The translations under genes and the position numbers were made by a program. Source: Gemmatimonadota bacterium (GTDB taxonomy: Bacteria > Gemmatimonadota > Gemmatimonadetes > Longimicrobiales > Gaopeijiaceae). Taken from it: 19,497 bases of DNA. The stretch lies in NCBI GenBank assembly GCA_026713345.1, contig JAPOOQ010000545.1:1-19497 (forward strand), read 5' to 3'. Of this stretch, positions 8,140 through 15,594 are shown piece after piece (within the stretch, counting starts at the first letter, position 1; each line of letters opens with the position of its first letter). The notes beneath the pieces were generated by a model. It saw only the letters and a program-made list of their open reading frames with translations, had not been told where the DNA came from and did not search any database.

Positions 8140-8228
8140 TATCCTCCCTTTGCGTCCACTTTACGGCAACCTATCGAAGTCAATTTCGGAAGTCACGCCC
8201 GGTGCGCAAGGACCGGCCGCCAGATTTG

Positions 8229-8602
8229 TCAGCCTCGGTGCGGTGAATCCTGCGCCCAGTCGCCGATGATTCGATGCAGGGCTGCGACGCCATCGGTGAG
8301 CGCCGCGGGCCCCGGCTGAAGGATCAGCGCCGACTTGATCTCGTGGAGCTGCCCGTCCGCAACCGCCGGGATCCGCGACCACCCTTCACGCGCCACCACC
8401 CGTTCCGGACGGAACTTGCGACCGCACCACGACCCGACGATCACGTGCGGGGCGCGCCGCACGACTTCGTCCGGGTCGGCGATGATACGCTGCTTCGCGA
8501 GCGACCCCTCCCGGAACTCCGGGAAACAGTCGTCGCCCCCGCCAGCTGTCGGTAGAGGATCTCGGTGGGTTCTTCGGTGAGACAGACGATGCGCTCGTAC
8601 AA
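8229..8602 (-). pseudogene. Remnant of a cobalamin-binding (BtuF-like) ABC substrate-binding protein
   Basis: Two reading frames together spell the two ends of one protein. In one frame, just after the S10 peptidase stop, is YERIVCLTEEPTEILYR, the usual BtuF-like opening strand. In the next frame come GGGDDCFPEFREGSLAKQRI, APHVIVGSWCGRKFRPERV and IHEIKS-like/LILQPGPAALTDG segments, the usual second lobe. The roughly 150 residues normally between them are missing, with the join near 8541-8551 and a frame change. No ATG precedes the first part (only a TTG at 8602). The family binds corrinoids in the periplasm for uptake; this copy cannot make a complete product. The well-kept C-terminal sequence suggests recent loss. 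Confidence 0.75.
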
Positions 8603-8611
8603 GGGGGTGAA

Positions 8612-10210
8612 CTACTCCGACACCGGCCGTGACCCGCCCGAGGTCCGCAGGATGAAGGCGTCGAGCACCTCCTTCCACTGCGGCAGCAGCGCCTGCTCCA
8701 CGTACATCATGTGCCCGGCCGCGAAGTCGGCGCGCTCGATGTTGTCGCGCAGCTCGGGGGGCAGCCCCATGCGGTCCATCGTCCAGACGGCGGCGAAGTA
8801 GGGGGTCGCGAGGTCATAGATCCCGTTGATCAGGAGGACTTCCAGCGCGGGGTTGCGCTTCATGGCGGTGGCGAGGTCGACGGCGACGTTGGGGGTGCCG
8901 CCGCCGCGCACGAAGGCGCCCCCGCCACCCACCCGGCCCCAGTTCCAGTCGCGGGTGCCGCCGCTGGGCACGTATTCGCGGTCGCCGCCGTAGCCGAGTT
9001 CGCCGCGGAGGTAGCTGTTGAAGGCGGAGGTGTATGCGGAGCTGATCGCGGTGGACTGGGGGTCGTGGGAGGGGCGGGCGCCGAGGACGTCGCCGGCGGG
9101 GCCGGTGAAGCGCGCGTCGAGGCGGCCGACGACCCGGCCCTCGTCGCGCAGGAGTTCCGCCTCGAATGCCGGGGCGGTGACGCGCAGGTCCGATTTGTCG
9201 ATGAAGTCGTGGCTGAGCCCCGTGTAGCGGTGCATCCGGTCGATGACGCGGGCGCGGGTGTCCGGGTCGAGGGTGCTGCCCGCGAGCAGCGCGGTGGCGT
9301 AATCGGTGAGCGACCACTCCTCCACTTCGGCCATGAAGGCCTCCAGGTCGGGGGGACTCTCGCCCGGCAGCGCGTCCAGGTAGCGGGCCGTGATCGCGTA
9401 CGACGGCAGGTTCACGATGTACGGAAGGTCGTCGCCGGGCGCGAACTGTATCGTGTTGAACTGAAGCACCGCAGAGACGAGCATGATCCCGTTCAGGTCG
9501 ATGTTGGCGCCCTGCAGGTGCCGCGCAAGCACCGCCGAGCGGGTGGTCCCGTAGCTCTCGCCGAGGAGGTAGCGGGGCGAGTTCCACCGGTCGTACTCGC
9601 TCAGAAAGCGGCGGATGAACTGCGTGAGCGACTGCGCGTCCTCGTCGATCCCCCAGTAGTCGGAGCCGGGCGCGTCGCCGAGCGTGTGGCTGAACCCGGT
9701 GCCGATCGGGTCGACCATCACGATGTCCGCGATGTCCAGAATCGTGTACGCATTGTCCTCCAACGGGTAGGGAGGAGCACCCTGAGGACCGACTTCCGGG
9801 GTGACGACCCGCCGCGGCCCCATGATCCCCATGTGCAGCCAGAAGGACGCCGAACCCGGACCGCCGTTGTAGGAGAAGACGATCGGGCGGTCGCGCGAGG
9901 GCGCGCCGTTGGTGCGGAAGTACGCGGTGTACCAGAGTTCGGCGGCGGGCTCGCCGTCGTCGTTCGTGAGGGTCGTGCCGGTGACGACGGCGTCGTACTC
10001 GACGGTTTCGCCGCCGACCATGATCGATTGGCTGGTCTGCCACCGGTCGGGGGCGGTGGTGGCGGCGGGCTCCTGGGCGTGAAGGGGCGCGGCTGCGCTG
10101 ATCGCCAACACCAGCGCGGCGATGACGCCGGCGACGGTGGCGCCGGCAGCGACAGCGGCAGCGACCGCCGCGGTTTTGGTGAAGAGGAGCCTGGGCTGCA
10201 ACGTATTCAT
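8612..10210 (-). CDS. Exported S10-family serine carboxypeptidase
   Basis: A 532-residue protein with a long N-terminal hydrophobic segment (about residues 13-44) ending in LHAQE, which looks like a signal peptide. The S10 hallmarks are all present: the oxyanion-hole motif NGGPGSAS (115-122), nucleophile Ser219 in GESYGT, Asp466 in NGIYDLATP and His500 in AAGHMMYV. The family removes C-terminal residues from peptides, typically at acidic pH. Together with the nearby S9 enzyme it suggests periplasmic peptide breakdown. The ATG at 10210 has AAGG about 10 nt upstream. The stop is immediately followed by the corrinoid-binding-protein remnant. The glycine-rich region near 420-440 is low complexity but in frame. 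Confidence 0.92.
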   Translation of the reverse strand: MNTLQPRLLFTKTAAVAAAVAAGATVAGVIAALVLAISAAAPLHAQEPAATTAPDRWQTSQSIMVGGETVEYDAVVTGTTLTNDDGEPAAELWYTAYFRTNGAPSRDRPIVFSYNGGPGSASFWLHMGIMGPRRVVTPEVGPQGAPPYPLEDNAYTILDIADIVMVDPIGTGFSHTLGDAPGSDYWGIDEDAQSLTQFIRRFLSEYDRWNSPRYLLGESYGTTRSAVLARHLQGANIDLNGIMLVSAVLQFNTIQFAPGDDLPYIVNLPSYAITARYLDALPGESPPDLEAFMAEVEEWSLTDYATALLAGSTLDPDTRARVIDRMHRYTGLSHDFIDKSDLRVTAPAFEAELLRDEGRVVGRLDARFTGPAGDVLGARPSHDPQSTAISSAYTSAFNSYLRGELGYGGDREYVPSGGTRDWNWGRVGGGGAFVRGGGTPNVAVDLATAMKRNPALEVLLINGIYDLATPYFAAVWTMDRMGLPPELRDNIERADFAAGHMMYVEQALLPQWKEVLDAFILRTSGGSRPVSE

Positions 10211-10310
10211 TAAGGTACCCTTGAGTCCGGTGGTTGCGGTGAAGTGGGCGCGGCTAATCTGGCGAGGTTGACCGCCGAGCCGCCAGAAACAGGCGGGCAG
10301 AGCGGGAACA

Positions 10311-10703
10311 TTACGCGGCCGGCCGGCCGAGCGAGTCCCTCAGATTGAGCACCAGCGACATGGCAACCCCGCCGAGCGCCGATCCGATCACCAGCCCATC
10401 GATCACGGCCCCGCTCCAGTCGAGGCCGGTGAGGCGGTCGAGGTAGTACTTGACCCACGAGGCCGGCAGCGCGGACTCCCCCAGTGCCCGCTTCACGTCC
10501 CAGTGCCAATCCGTCAAGGGGCAGTATCCCCAGCCGTAAACCGCTCCCAGTCCGTACCAGGAGAGGAACGTCACGGTGATCGTAAGGAGGTGGAGGCGAC
10601 GGGTCTTCCGCCACGCCCAGCCGATCAGGTTGAATCCGATCAGCCCGGTGTGGAAGGCAACGAAGAATGCATCGAGGAAGTGGTACACCGCGAGGTCCGT
10701 CAT
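10311..10703 (-). CDS. DUF2784-like small membrane protein
   Basis: A 130-residue protein with three to four hydrophobic segments (about 8-28, 38-58 and 98-122). It carries the motif YCPLTDWHW after the second helix, which matches the conserved CPLT-x-x-E/W pattern I associate with DUF2784. The function of that family is unknown. It lies 100 nt upstream of the S10 peptidase on the same strand and 71 nt from the divergent decarboxylase operon. The start ATG lacks a strong ribosome site. A small CCGCC/GGCGG inverted repeat follows the stop (10280-10296), too short to call a terminator. Confidence 0.65.
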   Translation of the reverse strand: MTDLAVYHFLDAFFVAFHTGLIGFNLIGWAWRKTRRLHLLTITVTFLSWYGLGAVYGWGYCPLTDWHWDVKRALGESALPASWVKYYLDRLTGLDWSGAVIDGLVIGSALGGVAMSLVLNLRDSLGRPAA

Positions 10704-10774
10704 GCTACATTGCGCAGCGGGATCGTTCGAAGGTGGTGCGACACCTAAACTGACAGCTTTGCGGTGAAATCGCG

Positions 10775-11098
10775 ATGGACATGCTCACGACCGTGATCGG
10801 GGACGGCCTGGGGAGCGCGGTTACGACGCTCCTGGCGAAGCTGGTTGGTCGTGTCGCCGGGCGCCGCCGGGCCCGGGTCCAGGCCCTTCTCGGACGTTTC
10901 GGCGAACTGAGTTCCGACCTGCGCGCTCTGGCGTCGCTCCTGCTCTTCCTGGTGGCCGCGATCGGGGCGGGGGTTGTGTTCGGCTACGGCCCGGCGTTCG
11001 TCACTCTCGGGCTCCTGACAATCCTCATGATGGCGGCCCTGCTGTTCGGCAGACTCTGCCGCCTCGTGGTGGAGAGGATGGAGGAGGACGACCGATGA
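10775..11098 (+). CDS. Small two-helix membrane protein, first gene of the decarboxylase operon
   Basis: A 107-residue hypothetical protein. Residues 1-45 are basic and partly amphipathic (RRRARVQALLGRF). Two membrane helices follow at about 51-72 and 75-93, then a short acidic tail ending RMEEDDR. The general plan (soluble helix, two helices, charged tail) recalls small holin-like or DUF1469-type proteins, but no signature allows a name. Its stop overlaps the ATG of the decarboxylase gene (ATGA), so translation is probably coupled. Start codons at 10775 and 10781 are both possible; neither has a strong Shine-Dalgarno, though GCGGTGA lies upstream. A role as membrane partner of the decarboxylase or permease is inference from coupling only. 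Confidence 0.65.
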   Translation: MDMLTTVIGDGLGSAVTTLLAKLVGRVAGRRRARVQALLGRFGELSSDLRALASLLLFLVAAIGAGVVFGYGPAFVTLGLLTILMMAALLFGRLCRLVVERMEEDDR

Positions 11099-12606
11099 CC
11101 CTACGCTCCCGGATTCTCGAACTGGAGAGAGAGTCACGGTCGCTCGACCCCGACGCGGCCGAGCGCGACCGGCTCCTGAGCGCGGCACACGCCTACGCCC
11201 AGCAGTACCTCGACAAGCTCCCGGAGACCCCGGCCTACAATTGCGACAAGTCGGCCGTCCTCGCACTCCGGGACCTTGCCGCCGGGCCCGGGCCCCGGCC
11301 CATGGACCAGCTCATCGAGCGGATCGACGGGTCGGTCGTGCGCCCGGGGCTCCTGCCCTCGCATGCCGGACATCTGGCCTACATCCCCGGCGGCGGGATC
11401 TACGCCTCGTCGCTCGCCGACTACCTCGCCGCGGTGACGAACGAGTACGCCGGCGTGCGCTTCGCGGGCCCGGGAGCGGTCGAAATGGAGGATCTGATCC
11501 TCGACTGGATGGCGAAGCTCGTCGGCTTCCCCGAGACCGCAGACGGCAACCTCGCCTCGGGGGGGTCGATCGCGAGCCTGATCGCGGTCGTTGCGGCGCG
11601 TGAAGCGGCGGGGCTCCGTGCCCGGGACTTCGAGCGCGCAGTCGTGTACGCCTCGCCGCACATCCACCAGTGTCTGCACAAGGCGCTGCGCGTGGCGGGA
11701 ATGGGCGAAACCGTGCGACGGGACGTTGCGGTGGACCGGGGCCGGCGCCTGTGCCCCCGGTCGCTCGCGGAAGTCGTCGCCGCGGACCGCGCACGGGGGC
11801 TCAAACCCTGGCTCGTGCTCGCCTCGGCGGGCACCGCGGACACCGGCGCGGTCGATCCGCTCGCGCAAATCGCCGACATCGCCCACCGTGAGGGTCTCTG
11901 GTACCACGTGGACGCCGCCTACGGAGGCTTCTTCGCGATGCTGCCGGAGTTCCGCCCGGTGCTCGCCGGCATGGAGCGCGCGGACTCGGTGGTCCTCGAC
12001 CCACACAAGGGGATGTTTCTCCCGTACGGGACGGGCGCCGTCCTGGTGCGGCACCGAGACGCGCTCCAGGACGCGCACGCCTACTACGCCAGCTACATGC
12101 AGGACACCGTCGAGGCCGAGGCCGGGGGACGGTCCCCCGCCGCGGTGTCGCCGGAGCTCACCAAGCATTTCCGCGCGCTGCGGGTCTGGCTGCCGCTGCT
12201 GCTGCACGGCGAGGAGCCGTTCCGGGCCTGTCTGCGCGAGAAGCTCGAGCTCGCGAAGTACTTCCACCGCGAGGTGGAGGCGCTGGGGTTCGAGGTGGGA
12301 CCGGAGCCGGAACTCAGCGTGGTGACGTACAGGTGGGTGCCGGAGTCGGGAGACGCGAACGCCTTCAACCAGGCGCTGGTAGAGGAAACGCACCGGGACG
12401 GCAGGGTGTTCCTGTCGTCGACCACGATTGATGGCAGGTTCGTGCTCCGGATGGCGGCGCTGGCCTTCCGCACCCACCTCGACACGATCGATCTGGCGCT
12501 GGAGGTATTGCGGGGGGCGGTGGCAAGGCTGGAGGCAGAACCGGAGCGATGGCGGGCCGTGGCACGGGCCGACGGCGTGGCACACGCCCCCGGAGCGCGC
12601 ACCTGA
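11095..12606 (+). CDS. Group II PLP-dependent amino acid decarboxylase (AADC-like)
   Basis: A 503-residue member of the aromatic-L-amino-acid/glutamate decarboxylase superfamily. Visible features are the GGSIASL loop (156-162) that holds the PLP phosphate, His191 in SPHIHQC, which stacks on the cofactor in relatives, Asp273 in YHVDAAYGG and the Schiff-base Lys305 in LDPHKGMFLP. The family removes the alpha-carboxyl of amino acids to give amines. The LDPHKG form and the overall order favour the aromatic/tryptophan-decarboxylase branch, but the substrate is not determinable here. It overlaps its upstream neighbour by 4 nt and the permease gene by 1 nt (TGATG), implying a fixed stoichiometry with both. 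An amine made here might be handled by the downstream permease; this is inference. Confidence 0.88.
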   Translation: MTLRSRILELERESRSLDPDAAERDRLLSAAHAYAQQYLDKLPETPAYNCDKSAVLALRDLAAGPGPRPMDQLIERIDGSVVRPGLLPSHAGHLAYIPGGGIYASSLADYLAAVTNEYAGVRFAGPGAVEMEDLILDWMAKLVGFPETADGNLASGGSIASLIAVVAAREAAGLRARDFERAVVYASPHIHQCLHKALRVAGMGETVRRDVAVDRGRRLCPRSLAEVVAADRARGLKPWLVLASAGTADTGAVDPLAQIADIAHREGLWYHVDAAYGGFFAMLPEFRPVLAGMERADSVVLDPHKGMFLPYGTGAVLVRHRDALQDAHAYYASYMQDTVEAEAGGRSPAAVSPELTKHFRALRVWLPLLLHGEEPFRACLREKLELAKYFHREVEALGFEVGPEPELSVVTYRWVPESGDANAFNQALVEETHRDGRVFLSSTTIDGRFVLRMAALAFRTHLDTIDLALEVLRGAVARLEAEPERWRAVARADGVAHAPGART

Positions 12607-14375
12607 TGGCAGGCCCCAATCCCGCTCACGCCCGCCAGGACGTGCGCTACGAGCCCGACGAACGCCCTCCGCTGCCGATCACCGCCGGGCTCGGGCTCCA
12701 GTACGCCCTCATCTGCATCGCGAGCGTCATCCTGACACCGACGGTCATGATCACGGTGGCGGGCGGGAGCGATGCGTACCTGTCGTGGGCGGTGTTCGCG
12801 GCGCTGGTGGTGAGCGGCACCACCACGGCGATCCAGGCACGGCGCGTGGGCCGCATCGGAGCCGGCTACATCCTCGTGATGGGGAGCACGAGCGCGTTCC
12901 TCGCGGTCAGCGTGACTGCGATCGAGCAGGGCGGGCCGGGGATGCTCGCGACGCTCATCATCGCTTCGGCGCTCGTCCAGTTCGTGCTGGCGGCGAGGAT
13001 GGCCCTGCTGAGGCGGATCTTCACGCCGACGGTCGCCGGGACCGTTCTGATGCTCATTCCGGTCACGCTCGCCCCGATGATCGTGCGCAAGCTTGGCGAG
13101 GTGCCCCTGGACGCGTCTCCGGCGGCGGGCCCGGTCACGGCAGCGGTCACTCTGCTCGTCCTGATCCTGATCCCGCTGCGCTTCACAGGTGCGCCGAGAC
13201 TGTGGGCACCGGCCATCGGAATCGTCGCGGGCGGCCTCACCGCGGGTCTCGGTTTCGGGATCTACGACATGACGACGGTTCGCGAGGCTGCCTGGATCGG
13301 CTTGCCGGATCTGGCCTATCCCGGGATCGACCTCGGCTTCAGGCCGGAATTCTGGGCCCTGCTGCCCTCCTTCATCATGGTGACGCTGGTGGGCGCCATG
13401 GATACGCTCGGCGACAGCATCGCGATCCAGCGGGTCTCCTGGCGCCGGCCCCGCGCGATCGACTTCCGCTCCATTCAGGGCGCGATCTCCGCCGACGGCG
13501 TGGGCAATCTGCTCTCCGGCCTCGCGGGGACGGTTCCCAACACCACCTATGGAATGAGCATCAGCGTCGCCGAGCTCACCGGGGTGGCGTCGCGGGCGAT
13601 CGGGGTCGCCGTCGGCGTCGTTTTCGTGGCGCTCGCGTTCCTCCCGAAGTTCGTGACCCTGATCGTGGCGATGCCGGGGCCGGTGGTGGCGGCCTACTTC
13701 ATCGTGATCGTCGCCCTCATTTTCGTTTTCGGGATGAGGATCCTGCTGCAGGACGGCATGGATCACCGGAAGGGCCTCGTCGTCGGCGTCGCGTTCTGGA
13801 TCGGCTTCGCCTTCCAGCTCGACTGGATCTACCCGGAATACTTGCAGGGCGCGTGGGGCGAACTGCTCGGGAACGGGATGACGGTCGGCGGCTTCGCGGT
13901 GATCCTGCTTACGTTGTTCGGGGAGATCACCAGTGGCCGTAGATCGCGCCTGAAGACCCGCCTGACCGCGGAGACGTGGCCGGAAGTCGACGCCTTCCTG
14001 GTGAAGTTCGCGGCGCGGAAGGGGTGGGGTGGGGACATGGAGTTGCGGCTGCGCGCGGTGGGCGAGGAGACGATGCAGATCCTGACTCGAGGAGAGGGGG
14101 AAGAAGTGACGGAGTCGGAGCGCGCGGCCGTCGCGGAACGCCGCCTGCTGCTCCTGGCGCGCAGCGACGGCAACGCGGCCGATCTGGAGTTCATCGCGAC
14201 AACGGATCAGACGAACCTGGAGGATCAGCTGGCGATGCTGACCGAGGCCTCCGCGAACGTGCCGGAAGAGGCGGAGACCCCGCTGCGGCTGCTGAGGCAC
14301 TACGCGTCTTCGATCCGGCACCAGCAGTATCACGACATCGATATTCTGACGATTCGGGTGGAGGGGAGCGGGTGA
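12606..14375 (+). CDS. NCS2-type permease with altered substrate motif and C-terminal ATPase-like domain
   Basis: A 589-residue protein. Residues about 25-445 form 12-14 hydrophobic helices of the nucleobase/ascorbate (NCS2) transporter fold. The TM8 motif reads MDTLGD (Asp266 where xanthine/uracil permeases usually have Glu). The TM10 motif reads NTTYGMSISVAELTG: the substrate-contacting Gln/Glu-Asn pair of XanQ or UraA is replaced by Met317-Ser318. Residues about 455-589 are a soluble tail with ELRLRAVGEETMQIL, DLEFIATTDQTNLED and PLRLLRHYASSI segments. These are arranged like the N-box helix, D-box strand and last helix of RsbW/HATPase_c_2 domains, but without glycine-rich ATP loops. The ATG at 12606 overlaps the decarboxylase stop. 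A non-nucleobase substrate, perhaps linked to the decarboxylase, is inferred. Confidence 0.82.
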   Translation: MAGPNPAHARQDVRYEPDERPPLPITAGLGLQYALICIASVILTPTVMITVAGGSDAYLSWAVFAALVVSGTTTAIQARRVGRIGAGYILVMGSTSAFLAVSVTAIEQGGPGMLATLIIASALVQFVLAARMALLRRIFTPTVAGTVLMLIPVTLAPMIVRKLGEVPLDASPAAGPVTAAVTLLVLILIPLRFTGAPRLWAPAIGIVAGGLTAGLGFGIYDMTTVREAAWIGLPDLAYPGIDLGFRPEFWALLPSFIMVTLVGAMDTLGDSIAIQRVSWRRPRAIDFRSIQGAISADGVGNLLSGLAGTVPNTTYGMSISVAELTGVASRAIGVAVGVVFVALAFLPKFVTLIVAMPGPVVAAYFIVIVALIFVFGMRILLQDGMDHRKGLVVGVAFWIGFAFQLDWIYPEYLQGAWGELLGNGMTVGGFAVILLTLFGEITSGRRSRLKTRLTAETWPEVDAFLVKFAARKGWGGDMELRLRAVGEETMQILTRGEGEEVTESERAAVAERRLLLLARSDGNAADLEFIATTDQTNLEDQLAMLTEASANVPEEAETPLRLLRHYASSIRHQQYHDIDILTIRVEGSG

Positions 14376-14399
14376 GAGGACCAGCTCACTCGGGCTAAA

Positions 14400-14415
14400 C
14401 GTTTCAGCTGAAACG
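14400..14415. promoter_or_regulatory. Perfect 16-bp palindrome after the permease gene
   Basis: CGTTTCAGCTGAAACG reads the same on both strands. It starts 24 nt after the permease stop. It has no loop and no T-run, so a dimeric-regulator site is more likely than an intrinsic terminator, but either is inference. Confidence 0.4.
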
Positions 14416-14575
14416 CCGACCGCTTCGCGCAATCGATGATCCGACTCGTGTCCGGGGCTGTCGGCCTGCGATCGAGCTTCCGCAGGAAACTTGCCGACTT
14501 CCTCCTGCAGGGCCGGATCCTTGCAGAACTCCGGGAACCCGGGAACCAATCGCCGCACGGGTGGTAGTGACGAAT

Positions 14576-14591
14576 AGATCGTGCACGATCT
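14576..14591. promoter_or_regulatory. Perfect 16-bp palindrome upstream of the barrel-protein gene
   Basis: AGATCGTGCACGATCT is fully self-complementary and lies about 97 nt before the barrel-protein start codon, in a plausible operator position. The regulator is unknown. Confidence 0.4.
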
Positions 14592-14687
14592 GTTCAAAGG
14601 TGGATGGAGGTCAACTCAAAGAGCGTCCCGGCGGGCGCGGTCCTCAACCCGCGCGGACGGGTACGCCAGGGGAAGGGGTGTGAGAAA

Positions 14688-15518
14688 ATGAACGTCAACG
14701 GAAAGCAGGAACAGGCTGGAAGCCGCACCGGTCGGGGGAACATCGGGATTCTGGCAATTGCCGCGATCCTGGCGCTGCCCGCCGCCGGAGCGGCCCAGCA
14801 GCACGAGCACGAACAGGGGAGTTTCTGGAACGATCCGCACGGAGAGTTCTTCCTGTATGGCGAAGGGACCGTCGCAGCGAGCGGGCTCCACAGCTACGCG
14901 GGCCTCGGCGGCGGTGTGGGAGCGGGCGGTACGCTCTTCCTGAACCGCGCGCGGAACGCGGCGTTGCGGGTGGAGGGCAGGCTGACCGCCTACGACGGCA
15001 GGTTCAACCACCCTCCCGCCATGGGGATGAGCGACATGCGCGTCACCACCGACGTCACCATCTTCTCGGCGGCGATCGGGCCCCAGGTCTACCTTCTGAC
15101 CGGGGCGGTGAGGCCATATGTGTACGGCACTCTGGGCTTCTCCAGGCTCGTCGGCGACGTGAACGTCCTCGGTAGTCTCGACAGCGGGGCGCTCGACGCG
15201 AGCGTCAACCTCGACGGAGTCGGCGCGGCGCTCAGCGCCGGCGGGGGCCTGTCGGTCCAGGTGCGAAGGGGCAACCATCCGGTCGCCGTGGACGTCTCGG
15301 CGTCCTACCAGAACAACGGGATCAACGACCACCTGGACCACCATCACCCGGCCGGTGAGTCCGGGAGCATGGGCACAACCCAGGTCGCCGGAGACCACCA
15401 CTACACGGGCCAAGTCAGCGGAGACCACCACTATGGGGGACAGATCGTGCTCCCCCACGCGGCGAGTGACTTCAATTTCGTCACTTGGCGAATCGGGCTG
15501 ACCCTCGGGATGTTCTGA
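14688..15518 (+). CDS. Outer-membrane beta-barrel protein with His-rich loops
   Basis: A 276-residue exported protein. A signal peptide (hydrophobic 19-35, cleavage after AGAA near residue 36) precedes a mature chain of alternating amphipathic strands. These are rich in Gly, Tyr and aromatic ends and terminate in VTWRIGLTLGMF, a classic C-terminal barrel strand with final Phe. His-rich parts stand out: QQHEHEQ at the mature N-terminus, DHLDHHH (214-220), and two copies of a 10-residue unit with GDHHY (232-251). I chose the ATG at 14688 because a GGGGAAGGGG ribosome site precedes it and it places the signal peptide correctly; an upstream in-frame ATG at 14604 would add 28 unlikely residues. 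The role may be an OmpW/OprF-like small porin or a metal-binding surface protein; the specific function is unknown. Confidence 0.75.
   Translation: MNVNGKQEQAGSRTGRGNIGILAIAAILALPAAGAAQQHEHEQGSFWNDPHGEFFLYGEGTVAASGLHSYAGLGGGVGAGGTLFLNRARNAALRVEGRLTAYDGRFNHPPAMGMSDMRVTTDVTIFSAAIGPQVYLLTGAVRPYVYGTLGFSRLVGDVNVLGSLDSGALDASVNLDGVGAALSAGGGLSVQVRRGNHPVAVDVSASYQNNGINDHLDHHHPAGESGSMGTTQVAGDHHYTGQVSGDHHYGGQIVLPHAASDFNFVTWRIGLTLGMF
15381..15440 (+). repeat. Two tandem 30-bp repeats inside the barrel-protein gene
   Basis: Units 15381-15410 and 15411-15440 are identical at 23 of 30 positions and each encodes Q-V-(A/S)-G-D-H-H-Y-x-G. The differences are concentrated at third positions and in the last codons, so the protein sequence of the GDHHY core is conserved. 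The following codons (QIV) look like the start of a third, decayed unit. Confidence 0.7.
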
Positions 15519-15532
15519 TCCCGTCGAACGCG

Positions 15533-15570
15533 AGGGGCCGCTGGCCGGAATCGCCCGGTCGGCGGCCCTT
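15533..15570 (+). terminator. Strong hairpin after the barrel-protein gene
   Basis: GGGCCGC pairs with GCGGCCC, then the stem continues inward (TGGCCGG with CCGGTCG, using two G-T wobbles) to a 6-nt loop AATCGC; two more outer pairs are possible. This gives a stem of 14-16 bp starting 14 nt after the stop codon. Only TT follows, so it is an imperfect intrinsic terminator, but placement and stability support termination. Confidence 0.6.
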
Positions 15571-15594
15571 CAGCGTGGTTGGGCAGGAATCACG

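Larger units (their letters stand above)
14376..14687. other. 312-bp gene-free gap with two perfect palindromes
   Basis: Between the permease stop and the barrel-protein start I see no convincing gene. It contains two perfect 16-bp palindromes, listed separately. On the minus strand, about 14567-14420, one open frame includes LVPGFPEFCKDPALQEEV, which faintly resembles the C-terminus of M1 aminopeptidases and could be an eroded gene end. This is too weak to call. No clear -10/-35 pair was found for the downstream gene. Confidence 0.4.

Noticed and set aside
8140..8200. TTGACT upstream of the 580-residue gene as a -35
   Set aside because: The only -10-like hexamer (TAAAGT) is 14 bp away, too close for a convincing promoter.
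10280..10296. CCGCC/GGCGG inverted repeat after the DUF2784-like gene
   Set aside because: It has a five-base stem, a seven-base loop and no T-run; it is expected by chance in this composition.
14404..14586. 60-codon minus-strand frame in the gap after the permease
   Set aside because: It has no ribosome site, no recognisable motif, and Ser/Arg/Gly-rich noise composition.
12093..14597. 834-codon minus-strand open frame
   Set aside because: It lies antisense to the decarboxylase end and the whole permease gene. Its translation is His/Arg/Asp-rich with no motifs, typical of the antisense frame in GC-rich DNA.
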